A DNA stretch of 64,000 nucleotides from Bacteroidia bacterium. Lineage in GTDB: Bacteria; Bacteroidota; Bacteroidia; NS11-12g; UBA9320. Below, one piece after another: positions 8,575-17,738 of the stretch. A program made the position numbers and the translations under genes. Numbering within the stretch: position 1 is the stretch's first letter; each line of letters starts with the position of its first letter. The notes below the pieces were generated by a model. That model did no database searches and was not told where the DNA came from. It saw only the letters and a program-made list of their open reading frames with translations. The DNA lies in assembly GCA_020849295.1 (NCBI GenBank), contig JADLGN010000005.1, forward strand, positions 273,779 through 337,778, in the 5' to 3' direction.

Positions 8575-10698
8575 TTATTGTAATATAAGTTTACTATAAG
8601 CCGTTTTAAAATCGGTCTGAATTACAACACAATATACACCACTTTTAATCTTTAATTCTTTCAAGTTTATCGATAATACCTTATCTAGTAAAGCCACATC
8701 ATAAATTAATTGACCTTGAAAGTCATAAATTTTTAAATAGGCATTTTCATTCCATGTATTATTTATTAACTCAATTGTAACATTATTTTTTGTAGGATTA
8801 GGATAAAAACTAAAAAAATCTTTAATTAAAAATTTTTTAACTTTAAGATTGGATGTTTTCATTATTCCAAGTTTATTACATGTTGTTTCACAATCTACAC
8901 AATCTGAATTTTTAATATTTGGATGATCACATTGTGGCGATGGGTGGATGTATGTAATATTCGGATGACTTAAATAATGAAATCTCATTCCATCAAAACT
9001 CTGTGAAACAATTCTCAAATTAACTTCTGTTGACGATGTTTCGTTAAAAATATTGCTTGAACAACCATTTGTTTGTTCATTACAAGGGTAGACAGGGGAT
9101 GATGTACAAGGAGGCAATACCGAAAAAGTATTTCTACTATATTTCTTAATTGTTGAATTAACCTCCATATTCGGAATATCATCTAACGAAGCATCTTCTT
9201 CAACTTTAATATCATATACCTGGTCAATAAATGAGTTACATGTAATATCTAAATGATTGTTGTTGTTAAAGAGGTCAATTGCTATTATATGAGGACCACA
9301 CAAAGGACCAAGCCCGGCAGTATTGTTAAATGTATTATGCCTTATAAACGAAGTTTGAGATTGGTCGGGTGAGGCAGATTTTATACTTACTATATATTCT
9401 AAATCATGCTTATATTCATTGTCAAAAATTCTTACTCCACTTGAATTTATAAATGTGTTATCAAATATTTCTATATTATTAAGAAATGTATTTGGGAAAA
9501 AATCATCATAAGTTGCAGAACTAATTTCGAATTTATTATCAGACACAACCACATCCAGAGCATTTTCAATATAAATACTATTGGCACAATTTGTAAAATT
9601 AGAATATCGACAAGCTATTTTTTCGGCTAAATTACCAGAGTTTGAACCGTAAAACTTAATTCCATATCCTAAGTTTATAAAATTATTACTTCTCTGAGTG
9701 GTTAATGGATTTGTAAAACAATTATCAGGGCATTTGCCATCTTGACCTACACAACATTTATCTCCATCCTTAGAAATCGAAAAATTTGATTTTATTGAAT
9801 TTATTCCTATTCCTCTTTCACTGGCATAGTCTATATTATTTTTATAATTATAAAAATTACATCCACCAATATTTAAAGCACCAGTATAAAGTTCTTCTAA
9901 TTCAATATGTGCTAAATTGCTTGTTGGAAATGTCAAATTATCGTTCCATTCAAAATCACATGTCATAATATATGAGGCATTTGGATAATCATTATCATAA
10001 AAATCTGATATTCGGATTCCTTTTTTACAATTATAAAATTTAGAATTTCTAACCCTAACTACTCCGCCACCATAATAAGTATTTGGGGCACAATTAATGC
10101 CGATTTCAGCATCGTAGATTTCAGAATTTTCAATATTTACTTTTCCAATATTAGGATATATTACACCTGTCCACTGGCTATTTGAGCAATTTCCGTTAGG
10201 ATCAATTGTAGGATATGTTAAATATTGTATTTTAGTAGTACCATGCCAATAAGTTTGAAGTAATTCTATTCCTGCCCAATTAGTGCCTGACGGTTTTAAT
10301 TTGCTGTTTGTCATTGTCAATGAGTGAGGTGTGCCGAGAATTCCTAAAAGTCTTATTAATGAATAGTCACCCATAAAAATTATACTATTTGTAATGATAA
10401 GATCCCCGTTACTAACTAAAATTATTGAATTTGAATTCATTTGTAAGTTTGTTAAACCGGATATTGTTAATATTGCTCCGTTAGTTACTGTTATACCTTC
10501 ACGATAGTCATAGTTTGGCAATAAATTAGATGGATGATTTAATATATCCCAAGTAGTATTTGAATTAATGGTAACTGGTGTCCCATACACATCCAACCCC
10601 CAAACCAGAGATAACATAAGTAAAAAACTAAGAATTAAATTTCTGTGAACCGCACCCCCTTGATTTGACCATAATTGTGCATGTATGGGGGGGGGCAA
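8575..10698 (-). CDS. Beta-helix surface protein with type-A T9SS sorting domain; start governed by a poly-C tract
   Basis: About 700 residues. A signal-like segment (NLILSFLLMLSLVWGLDVYG) is followed by parallel beta-helix-like repeats rich in Asn/Ser/Thr (for example ITVTNGAILTISG) and a type-A T9SS tail (FYPNPTKNNVTIEL ... GVYCVVIQ ... KLILQ). The in-frame start is TTG at 10696-10698, directly before nine C residues. A conventional ATG at 10736-10738 lies downstream of a well-formed promoter but is out of frame. If the tract had 8 or 11 C, that ATG would open an uninterrupted reading frame into this protein. The assembled sequence may therefore be an OFF phase or contain a one-base error. 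The end is firm; the start is unresolved. Confidence 0.75.
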   Translation of the reverse strand: MPPPIHAQLWSNQGGAVHRNLILSFLLMLSLVWGLDVYGTPVTINSNTTWDILNHPSNLLPNYDYREGITVTNGAILTISGLTNLQMNSNSIILVSNGDLIITNSIIFMGDYSLIRLLGILGTPHSLTMTNSKLKPSGTNWAGIELLQTYWHGTTKIQYLTYPTIDPNGNCSNSQWTGVIYPNIGKVNIENSEIYDAEIGINCAPNTYYGGGVVRVRNSKFYNCKKGIRISDFYDNDYPNASYIMTCDFEWNDNLTFPTSNLAHIELEELYTGALNIGGCNFYNYKNNIDYASERGIGINSIKSNFSISKDGDKCCVGQDGKCPDNCFTNPLTTQRSNNFINLGYGIKFYGSNSGNLAEKIACRYSNFTNCANSIYIENALDVVVSDNKFEISSATYDDFFPNTFLNNIEIFDNTFINSSGVRIFDNEYKHDLEYIVSIKSASPDQSQTSFIRHNTFNNTAGLGPLCGPHIIAIDLFNNNNHLDITCNSFIDQVYDIKVEEDASLDDIPNMEVNSTIKKYSRNTFSVLPPCTSSPVYPCNEQTNGCSSNIFNETSSTEVNLRIVSQSFDGMRFHYLSHPNITYIHPSPQCDHPNIKNSDCVDCETTCNKLGIMKTSNLKVKKFLIKDFFSFYPNPTKNNVTIELINNTWNENAYLKIYDFQGQLIYDVALLDKVLSINLKELKIKSGVYCVVIQTDFKTAYSKLILQ
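10687..10695 (-). repeat. Homopolymer tract C9 at the 5' end of the beta-helix gene
   Basis: Nine consecutive G on the plus strand (C on the coding strand) in an otherwise AT-rich leader. The tract lies between the promoter-proximal ATG (10738) and the signal-peptide coding sequence. Reading from that ATG with C9 ends at a stop after about 32 codons; with C8 or C11 it continues into the main protein. Tracts like this slip during replication and are common at phase-variable surface genes. Confidence 0.8.
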
Positions 10699-10777
10699 TT
10701 AATTGATTTTTAGCAATTTGCATTGTTTGTGTTTTCATTTGTTTTGTTTTAGTTTGTGAATATTTAAAAAGTTATAA

Positions 10778-10808
10778 CAAAAATAATCACGTTTTATTAA
10801 TATGCAAA
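10778..10808 (-). promoter_or_regulatory. Bacteroidota promoter for the T9SS cargo operon
   Basis: On the minus strand TTTG (10805-10808) is followed after exactly 19 bases by TATTTTTG (10778-10785), an exact match to TTTG-N19-TAnnTTTG. Transcription should start near 10770, upstream of the ATG at 10738 and of the poly-C tract, so both are within the transcript. Confidence 0.65.
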
Positions 10809-10914
10809 TGACTTATTAAAAATTTTTCTGATAAAATCACTTATATTTAAATTTTGTTTGGTTTAAGAGTTTGATATGTGTGTGCAAAATTCTAGGAGAA
10901 GTTAGGTTTGGAGA

Positions 10915-13368
10915 CTAAAACAAAAACACTATTCTCGAAAGAACATTTGTACCTGACTGAGGATATACAAAGCTAAAATCCTTTCTGTTATTATTTATTA
11001 TTCCGCTATAAGTATATCCATTTGCTATATAGCTTTTGTTTTCAATATTATTAATCATTAATCCTATATTTATATTTTTAACTTTTGATAATTTAAACTC
11101 ATATTGTAAAATTATATCGTCAACCATATATGGTTCAATACTTCTACTCTTGGTTTGAGTATTATCAAGATACTGGCGACTTACAAATTTTGTATTAAAA
11201 ATAATTTTTAAATTTTTTTGGGTTTTTAATATAAAATTAGACCCGATAATGCAATTGGGCGAAAGTACCAAATTAGTATTTTCATATTTATTTTTTACCT
11301 GTCCGCCATTTGTCCAATCATCAACATATTCATTAAAGGTTTTAATTTTATTTTCACTTAATGACATATTAAATTTCCATTCAATCATTTTATTAAACTC
11401 TATTTGTGTTTCTATTTCAAAGCCAAAACGGTAGCTTTTATCTATATTAATTCTTGTATAGCTACCCACATCATTTATTTTACCGGTAAGAGCAAGCTGG
11501 TTTTTATATTTCATATAATATGCTGTCAAGGTATAAAATAATTTATTAATGTTATTTTTATATCCAGATTCAAAATTATCAAGATATTCTGGCTTGGGTA
11601 AGCTACTACTGCTTGAATTAATAAAATCATCTCTTACAGGTTCGCGACTTGCTCTGCCATAAGTAAAATAAAGTAAGCTATTTTTGTTTATTTGATATTG
11701 AACACCAGCTTTTGGGTTTAAAAATAAGTAAGTTTCATTTTGGTTTTTAAAATTGCCTGAAGTATTGGGTCCATACCATTCGTAATAAATATGCCTTAGT
11801 TGAATATCAGTAAAAATAAACAAATCTTTACGCAATTTATATTGCATTTTCCAGTAAATATTAGCATCTGTTTTATAGCTATTATTACTGTAGTACCTAA
11901 TGTTTCCTTCTTTTTTATTCATTAATTCATACCATACTATATCGCCAAAATGCTTTCCATAATAAAAATTAAAACCTCCGCCTATTATATTCTCTGTTTT
12001 AGCCTTTGAACTATTGTAGGAAAAAACAAGACCAATAAATTTATTATCAAGCCAACGTTGTCTTATTAGATCAGAATTATAATACTTAATTCCATTCCAA
12101 ACAGCGGGAGTATCAATATAATTGACTAAGTCAGTTTTATACTCATAGTTTTCATAATATCCTTTTCCTGCTGTACCATGAAGTGCGAAATTTAAAAAAC
12201 TGTTTTTATTCAATTTAATATTATAAATTATCTGTAAATGGCTTTGAATGTAATTATCAGTTTCGTTTTTGTAATTATAGTAATTGTATCTTTTTGGATT
12301 TGAAATTTGTAATTGGCTTGCATGAAGACTATCATAGCCTAGAAAATTAATAAGAGAATCTGTCTCATTAATATTATTATTAAATTTTACAAGCGGTACT
12401 CCATTCCATGCCTGATATGTTTTTTCTTTACCTGAAAAAAGCAAAATCTGAAACAGTCTTTTTTCTGTTTTATGCCCGGTGGTAAAATAAAATGATTTCA
12501 AATCTGAAAATGCTCTATCTATAAATCCGTCGCTTGTTACACTTGATAATCTGCTTTCTGCATACCAGTTATTTTTCATTTTGCCGGTAGCTATTTTTAC
12601 TGTTTGTTTTTTTGTATTAAAACTTCCTACAGAAAAAGATATTTTCGAGTAAGGAATTTCAGAAAATTTATCAGTTTTCAAGTTTATACTTGCACCAAAA
12701 GCTGCAGCACCATTTGTAGATGTACCTACACCTCGCTGTACTTGTATATTCTCTGTGTTTCCTGCAAAATCAGGCAAATCAACCCAATACACTGTTTGCG
12801 ACTCTGCATCGTTTAGCGGAACACCATTTATTGTTACATTTATTCGTGTAGCATCAGTACCTCTAATGCTTATTCCTGAGTATCCAATTCCTGTACCTGC
12901 ATCGCTTGTATTTACAACTGAAGGTAAAAATTGCAATAGTGTAGGTACACCCTGAGCAAAGTCGCGATTTTCAATTTCTTTTTTTGTAAGAACTGTATTT
13001 GTAGCAATATTTAAGCCTCCACTTCTTGTAGCAGCTACAGTTATTTCCTCTATATCATAGGCTAATGGTTTTAAATAAACTTTAATAAATAATTCGTCTG
13101 GATTAACGGCTGAATAATATGTCTTAAATCCATCCTTGCTTATAAATAAATTAAACTTTCCGCTTTGATATAAAACAAATTCAGCTAAACCATTTTTGTC
13201 ACTAATTTTTTTGTGTTGCTCATTTTTTGGAAATAAATATTTTATCTCCACAATAGCGTTAGGAATAGCCGAAGAATCTAATTCACTTAAAACTTTTAAG
13301 CTAATTGTTTTTTGTGCAAAAAGGCTAATGTTGCCTAAAATCAGAATAAATAAAATTGCTTTTTTCAT
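10915..13368 (-). CDS. TonB-dependent outer-membrane receptor, probably for thiamine or a precursor
   Basis: 817 residues: a signal peptide (MKKAILFILILGNISLFA), a CarboxypepD_reg-like domain (about 20-105), a TonB-box-like segment (EEITVAATRSGG), a plug (SVVNTSDAGTGIGYSGISIR, INVTINGVPLNDAESQ) and a 22-strand-type barrel ending in phenylalanine (IVFLF). It should import a scarce nutrient with TonB-ExbBD energy. The leader carries a TPP riboswitch, so expression should fall when thiamine pyrophosphate is plentiful, which points to thiamine or a related compound as substrate. No pnuT or thiamine kinase gene lies downstream; the next genes have their own promoter. The receptor class is certain; the substrate is inferred from the riboswitch. 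Confidence 0.9.
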   Translation of the reverse strand: MKKAILFILILGNISLFAQKTISLKVLSELDSSAIPNAIVEIKYLFPKNEQHKKISDKNGLAEFVLYQSGKFNLFISKDGFKTYYSAVNPDELFIKVYLKPLAYDIEEITVAATRSGGLNIATNTVLTKKEIENRDFAQGVPTLLQFLPSVVNTSDAGTGIGYSGISIRGTDATRINVTINGVPLNDAESQTVYWVDLPDFAGNTENIQVQRGVGTSTNGAAAFGASINLKTDKFSEIPYSKISFSVGSFNTKKQTVKIATGKMKNNWYAESRLSSVTSDGFIDRAFSDLKSFYFTTGHKTEKRLFQILLFSGKEKTYQAWNGVPLVKFNNNINETDSLINFLGYDSLHASQLQISNPKRYNYYNYKNETDNYIQSHLQIIYNIKLNKNSFLNFALHGTAGKGYYENYEYKTDLVNYIDTPAVWNGIKYYNSDLIRQRWLDNKFIGLVFSYNSSKAKTENIIGGGFNFYYGKHFGDIVWYELMNKKEGNIRYYSNNSYKTDANIYWKMQYKLRKDLFIFTDIQLRHIYYEWYGPNTSGNFKNQNETYLFLNPKAGVQYQINKNSLLYFTYGRASREPVRDDFINSSSSSLPKPEYLDNFESGYKNNINKLFYTLTAYYMKYKNQLALTGKINDVGSYTRINIDKSYRFGFEIETQIEFNKMIEWKFNMSLSENKIKTFNEYVDDWTNGGQVKNKYENTNLVLSPNCIIGSNFILKTQKNLKIIFNTKFVSRQYLDNTQTKSRSIEPYMVDDIILQYEFKLSKVKNINIGLMINNIENKSYIANGYTYSGIINNNRKDFSFVYPQSGTNVLSRIVFLF

Positions 13369-13420
13369 ATTAAAACTTTTTAAAAAAATCTTTTTTTAGG
13401 GATTGTTAAAAAAGAATGTT

Positions 13421-13510
13421 ACTTACATTTCCTACGACGGCATTACCCGCATCAGGTTCAATGGGTATATTCTCAGCCTTAATATTATTTAATAAAAAAG
13501 CACCCCTTTG
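13421..13510 (-). promoter_or_regulatory. TPP (THI-box) riboswitch
   Basis: Minus-strand sequence carries the conserved THI elements in order: GGGGTGC (13500-13506), GCTGAGA (13471-13477) followed by ATACCC, then GAACCTGATGCGGGTAATGC, GTCGTAGGAA. This is the canonical thiamine-pyrophosphate aptamer. It lies about 50 bases upstream of the receptor's ATG. No GC-rich terminator follows, so control is probably at translation initiation. Confidence 0.95.
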
Positions 13511-13526
13511 TCAAAAAAAGACAATG

Positions 13527-13534
13527 CAAAAGTA
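13527..13534 (-). promoter_or_regulatory. Candidate -7 element (TACTTTTG) for the riboswitch transcript
   Basis: TACTTTTG on the minus strand fits TAnnTTTG and lies 16 bases before the aptamer's first conserved stem, where a promoter is expected. No clear -33 TTG is seen. The remaining stretch to the gltA stop (13535-13689) shows nothing else I recognise. Confidence 0.4.
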
Positions 13535-13689
13535 GGATTTATTAATTTAATTTATAAAAATATATATTTAATTTTTTAATACGTTTGTTTTGATAAGGTT
13601 GTTGGAGAAATGGTTATTGTTTAATTGCATGTAAACCTATTTTAGGGCATGACAGTTCAACTCTTTTTTAGTACAAAGAGATATTCAGC

Positions 13690-14991
13690 CTACTTTGCTG
13701 AAGCCTTACGATCGCCGCGTTTTACGAATGGGCGAAGAGTATATCCTGAATAAATTTGTCTTGGTCTGCCTATAGGTTGTTTCTGCATACGCATTTCATT
13801 AAACTGAGCTATCCAGCCAGGCAATCTGCCTAATGCAAATAATACTGTAAACATTTCAACCGGAAATCCCATAGCTCTATATATTATACCTGAATAAAAA
13901 TCAACATTCGGGAACAATTTCCTCTCAATGAAATATGAATCTTTTAAAGCTGTTTCTTCAAGTTTTTTGGCTATTTCGAGTGTTGGGTCATTTATTCCTA
14001 ATTTGTTCAATACTTCATCGCAAGCTTTTTTAATTATTTTAGCTCTTGGGTCAAAGTTTTTATAAACTCTGTGGCCAAATCCCATTAGTCTGAATGGGTC
14101 ATTTTTATCTTTAGCTTTATCTATCCATTTTGTAACATCTCCGCCATCAGCTTTTATTTTCTCAAGCATTTCTATTACTTCCTGATTAGCTCCACCATGC
14201 AGTGGCCCCCAAAGTGCAGCAACTCCGGCGCCTATTGATGCGTATAAATTTGCGTTTGATGAACAAACCAGCCTTACTGTAGAAGCACTACAATTTTGCT
14301 CATGGTCGGCATGTAAAATTAATAACTTATTTAATGCATCAACCATTACAGGATCTATTGCATAATCTTCTGTAACGTGTTTGAATGACATATTAAGAAA
14401 ATTAGATACATAATCAAGTTTATTTTTTGGATAAATAAAAGGATGTCCAAGTCCTTTTTTATAAATCATTGAACATATTGTTGGCATTTTTGCCAATAAG
14501 CGATATACGTTTAATTCTTTTACATCTTCTGATTGATTTGGTTCTATACTTTCTGGATAAAAAGACGAAAGTGATGAAATCATAGCAATAAGTTGTCCCA
14601 TTGGATGACTTCCGGTAGGCCAAGCATTAAAGATATTTTTCATATCTTCATTTACTATTGTATGTCTGCTAATATTAGTTTCAAATTCACTTAACTGAGC
14701 AATATTGGGCAATTCACCTTTTATCAACAAATATGCTACTTCAAGAAAAGTAGCGTTTTCGGCAAGCTCTTCTATCGCATAGCCTCTATGACGCAAAATG
14801 CCTAATTCTCCGTCAAGATATGTTATATCGCTTTTTGTTGCTCCTGTATTTTTATATCCAATGTCGAGTGTAATAGCTCCTGTTTTTGAACGCAAATCTG
14901 AAATATCAATTCCTATTTCTTTTTCAGAACCAATTATTATAGGTAATTCAGTTTCTTGATTTTCAATTACAATTTTTGCCGTAGAGGTCAT
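13690..14991 (-). CDS. gltA: Citrate synthase (type II)
   Basis: 433 residues, close to the roughly 427-430 of hexameric bacterial citrate synthases. It condenses acetyl-CoA and oxaloacetate at the entry to the TCA cycle. Catalytic residues sit in the expected motifs: His265 in PLHGGAN, His307 in GFGHRVY and Asp364 in NVDFYSG. The N-terminal beta-rich domain (about 1-60) is the one found in Gram-negative type II enzymes. Its ATG (14991) is preceded by TAAATTTG on the minus strand (15021-15028), a possible -7 box without a matching -33. It appears to be transcribed alone. Confidence 0.97.
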   Translation of the reverse strand: MTSTAKIVIENQETELPIIIGSEKEIGIDISDLRSKTGAITLDIGYKNTGATKSDITYLDGELGILRHRGYAIEELAENATFLEVAYLLIKGELPNIAQLSEFETNISRHTIVNEDMKNIFNAWPTGSHPMGQLIAMISSLSSFYPESIEPNQSEDVKELNVYRLLAKMPTICSMIYKKGLGHPFIYPKNKLDYVSNFLNMSFKHVTEDYAIDPVMVDALNKLLILHADHEQNCSASTVRLVCSSNANLYASIGAGVAALWGPLHGGANQEVIEMLEKIKADGGDVTKWIDKAKDKNDPFRLMGFGHRVYKNFDPRAKIIKKACDEVLNKLGINDPTLEIAKKLEETALKDSYFIERKLFPNVDFYSGIIYRAMGFPVEMFTVLFALGRLPGWIAQFNEMRMQKQPIGRPRQIYSGYTLRPFVKRGDRKASAK

Positions 14992-15080
14992 GTGATTTTG
15001 TGTATTTTTAAAAAGTTTTACAAATTTAGTATTATCAAATAAATTAAATTGTTTAAAACCCTAAAATATTTAATATTTTT

Positions 15081-16097
15081 TCAATTAATCAAAAACCAAA
15101 TTTTAGTATGCCATTTATTTGAATCCGTAATTTGTTCTTTTCCTACAAAATGCTCTCTGATTATTGGTTTTTTTATTTTCAATTTATTGTTTATAGAAAA
15201 ATTTTGTAATGCTTGTTCGGCTTTGTAAATGCCAAAATTTCCACCATAGTAATTCAGATAAATTGCTTTTTGTTTTTCAAATTTCATCATTCCAAAGTCT
15301 TCGCCAAGCGTTGAATCTCCTTCTATGGGTACTGCTGCTGCAACATTATACACACGGTTTATATCATCCGGCTTGTAAAGTAATGAAAGATTTTTTCCTG
15401 TAATTTTAAAATTGCAGTTTTTTGCTTCTTTTTTAATTTTATCAAAATTTTTATTAAAAAAATCGTTGAGTTCTTCATATTCTATAGTTTTTCTAATATA
15501 CCCAACATTTTTTTCTTCAAATTCACTTTCTTTTATTTTATAGCCAAAATATTCTTCTTTCAGTATTCTGTACTCATTTTCCGAAATTACATTGAGTTGC
15601 TCCAAATTCTTAGTAAGTACATTTTCGTAATGTCTTTCTACAAAAAAATTAAAAATTCTTTTGTAAAAAGGATTTGATCCTTCAAAGTGAAATGTTACTT
15701 TAGTATTATTCAATTCGGGCTCTAATGATATATAGCCATTTACAAATATTGGCTTTGGTTTTTCAATAAATATTTGATAATCTATTTTTTTTAAATCATC
15801 AATTTTTAATATTAATATTTTGCCTTCTTCGCCTTTTTTATTTTTCCAAAGCAAATACGATTTTTCTTTACCATCTTCTACACTTGCAATTGTATGAAAC
15901 TGATTATTGCCTGTTAAAAACTTGTTCCAGTTTTTCCAATTTTCAAAAAACAAAACTTGTTCATATACCAAGTCTGAAGGTGAGTTGATTATTAAAGATT
16001 TTTCGAGTTTATAATTTTGAGGGAACAAGAAACATGCGCCAAGATAAAGTCCTGAAGTAACAATTAAAAAAAGTATAATTACTTTTATAATTTTCAT
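15081..16097 (-). CDS. SRPBCC-domain protein with GyrI-like C-terminal domain, membrane-anchored
   Basis: 338 residues. An N-terminal hydrophobic segment (IIKVIILFLIVTSGLYLGACF) would anchor the protein. Residues about 30-165 look like a polyketide-cyclase/START-type SRPBCC domain (EKSLIINSPSDLVYEQVLFFENWKNW is its typical beginning, quoted here only in outline). Residues about 190-335 resemble the GyrI-like/AraC-effector small-molecule-binding fold (YNVAAAVPIEGDS, AIYLNYYGG, ending KTKIWFLI-like). Such combinations are common in Bacteroidota, and ligand and role are unknown. It lies between gltA and nadB with gaps of about 90 and 115 bases, so it is probably monocistronic. Confidence 0.7.
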   Translation of the reverse strand: MKIIKVIILFLIVTSGLYLGACFLFPQNYKLEKSLIINSPSDLVYEQVLFFENWKNWNKFLTGNNQFHTIASVEDGKEKSYLLWKNKKGEEGKILILKIDDLKKIDYQIFIEKPKPIFVNGYISLEPELNNTKVTFHFEGSNPFYKRIFNFFVERHYENVLTKNLEQLNVISENEYRILKEEYFGYKIKESEFEEKNVGYIRKTIEYEELNDFFNKNFDKIKKEAKNCNFKITGKNLSLLYKPDDINRVYNVAAAVPIEGDSTLGEDFGMMKFEKQKAIYLNYYGGNFGIYKAEQALQNFSINNKLKIKKPIIREHFVGKEQITDSNKWHTKIWFLIN

Positions 16098-16211
16098 TCT
16101 TTAATTAATAATTTTTTATAATAATTACCGAATTACAATATTGATAATATTTTTAATTATAAATGCCATAAATTTAGTCACAATAAACTTTAAGTTGTTT
16201 AGTATTAAATA

Positions 16212-17735
16212 CTATTTTATTTTTTCAATAAAATGTGTACCCAAACTATTCTTTCTTTTTAATGCGGCATTAATTATTATTTTTGAAGTAATGATAAGAT
16301 TTCTTAATTCAATTAATTTTTGAGATTTCTTATATTTAGTCAATAGTGTTTCTGCTATTTTTTCTGATTTTTCAATTACACTAAGAGCCTTTTTAAGTTT
16401 GTCTGCATTTCGCACTATTCCTACATATTTCCACATTATATTTTTAATTCTTTCTGATAGAATTTCTATTTGACTTTCAGATTTGAGGTTTTTCTTTTCT
16501 AAAGTAACCTCAGTTTCAAAATCAGAATCTACAAACTTTAACTTATCAAAGTTGTTTGAAATATGCCTGAAAGCCGAATCAGAAAAAACCAATCCCTCTA
16601 AAAGGGAATTACTCGCCAGTCTGTTTGCACCATGTAAGCCAGTACAAGATACTTCGCCAAGAGCATATAATCTATCAAGGCTTGTTTGCCCATGAAGATT
16701 GGTTGTAACTCCACCGCAAATGTAATGTGCAGCAGGTATTATAGGAATAAGTTGTTTTGTAATATCTATACCCAAACTTAGGCATGTACTGTATATCGAT
16801 GGGAAATTTTTTATCAAGCTTTCACTTTCAAGATGAGTTGCATTGAGGTACATACAATCAGATTTTTGCTTTTTCATTTCGCTAAAAATTGCTCTTGATA
16901 CAACATCTCTTGGTGCAAGTGAACCTTTTTCGTGGTATTTGTTCATAAATGGTTTGCCATCAGGCAATGCCAATTCTGCCCCAAAACCTCTGAGTGCTTC
17001 ACTAATTAAAAATCCATTTGCTTTTGGGTGAAAAAGTGATGTGGGATGAAATTGTACAAACTCCATATCATTAATTTTAACTCCGGAATTATAAGCCATT
17101 GCTATTCCGTCTCCTGTAGCAATAGGTGGATTTGTAGTAATTTTATATACCTGACCTGCTCCACCGGTTGCAAGTATTGTAATTTTTGATTTGAAAAAAA
17201 TATCTTTATCTGATTTTATATCCCATACAATAGAACCAACACATTTATTACTTTTTTTTACAAAATCTAATGCAAAATGATATTCGTAAAATGTGATATT
17301 TTTATTTTCTTTTGCTTTATTAAGTAAAATATTTTCTACCGCCATACCAGACCTGTCATCTACATGAACAATTCTGTTATGTGAATGTCCACCTTCTTTA
17401 CCCAAATCAAGTTTGTTTTTTTGTGATAAATTAAAATTAACTCCCATTTCATAAAGTTCATTAATCATTTTAGGAGCTTTTTTTACAACCATTTCTACTG
17501 CAGATACATCACAATGTCCGGCACCGGCTTTTAAAGTATCCTGTATATGAGATTTAAATGAGTCTTTTTCCCCATAAACACCCGCAATACCTCCTTGTGC
17601 AAGTCTTGTATTGCTTTCTGCACATGCTGCTTTTGTAACAATACACACTTTACCAAGTTTAGCTGCTTTAATTGCAAAACTAAGACCTGCAATTCCACTA
17701 CCAAGTACAAGTATGTCTGTTTCTATTATAGTCAT
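16212..17735 (-). CDS. nadB: L-aspartate oxidase
   Basis: 507-residue flavoprotein that oxidises L-aspartate to iminoaspartate, the first step of de novo NAD synthesis. It shows the FAD-binding GSGIAGLSFAIKAAKLG, then ARLAQGGIAGV, HSHNRIVHVDDRSGMAV, a GGAGQVYKITTNPP motif and the FAD-contact HGANRLASNSLLEGLVF. This pattern separates NadB from the related succinate dehydrogenase flavoprotein. The C-terminal helical domain (about 400-507) is present. It follows nadA with 3 bases between them, so the pair is one transcript and iminoaspartate can pass straight to NadA. No nadC lies in the window. Confidence 0.95.
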   Translation of the reverse strand: MTIIETDILVLGSGIAGLSFAIKAAKLGKVCIVTKAACAESNTRLAQGGIAGVYGEKDSFKSHIQDTLKAGAGHCDVSAVEMVVKKAPKMINELYEMGVNFNLSQKNKLDLGKEGGHSHNRIVHVDDRSGMAVENILLNKAKENKNITFYEYHFALDFVKKSNKCVGSIVWDIKSDKDIFFKSKITILATGGAGQVYKITTNPPIATGDGIAMAYNSGVKINDMEFVQFHPTSLFHPKANGFLISEALRGFGAELALPDGKPFMNKYHEKGSLAPRDVVSRAIFSEMKKQKSDCMYLNATHLESESLIKNFPSIYSTCLSLGIDITKQLIPIIPAAHYICGGVTTNLHGQTSLDRLYALGEVSCTGLHGANRLASNSLLEGLVFSDSAFRHISNNFDKLKFVDSDFETEVTLEKKNLKSESQIEILSERIKNIMWKYVGIVRNADKLKKALSVIEKSEKIAETLLTKYKKSQKLIELRNLIITSKIIINAALKRKNSLGTHFIEKIK

Positions 17736-17738
17736 TAG

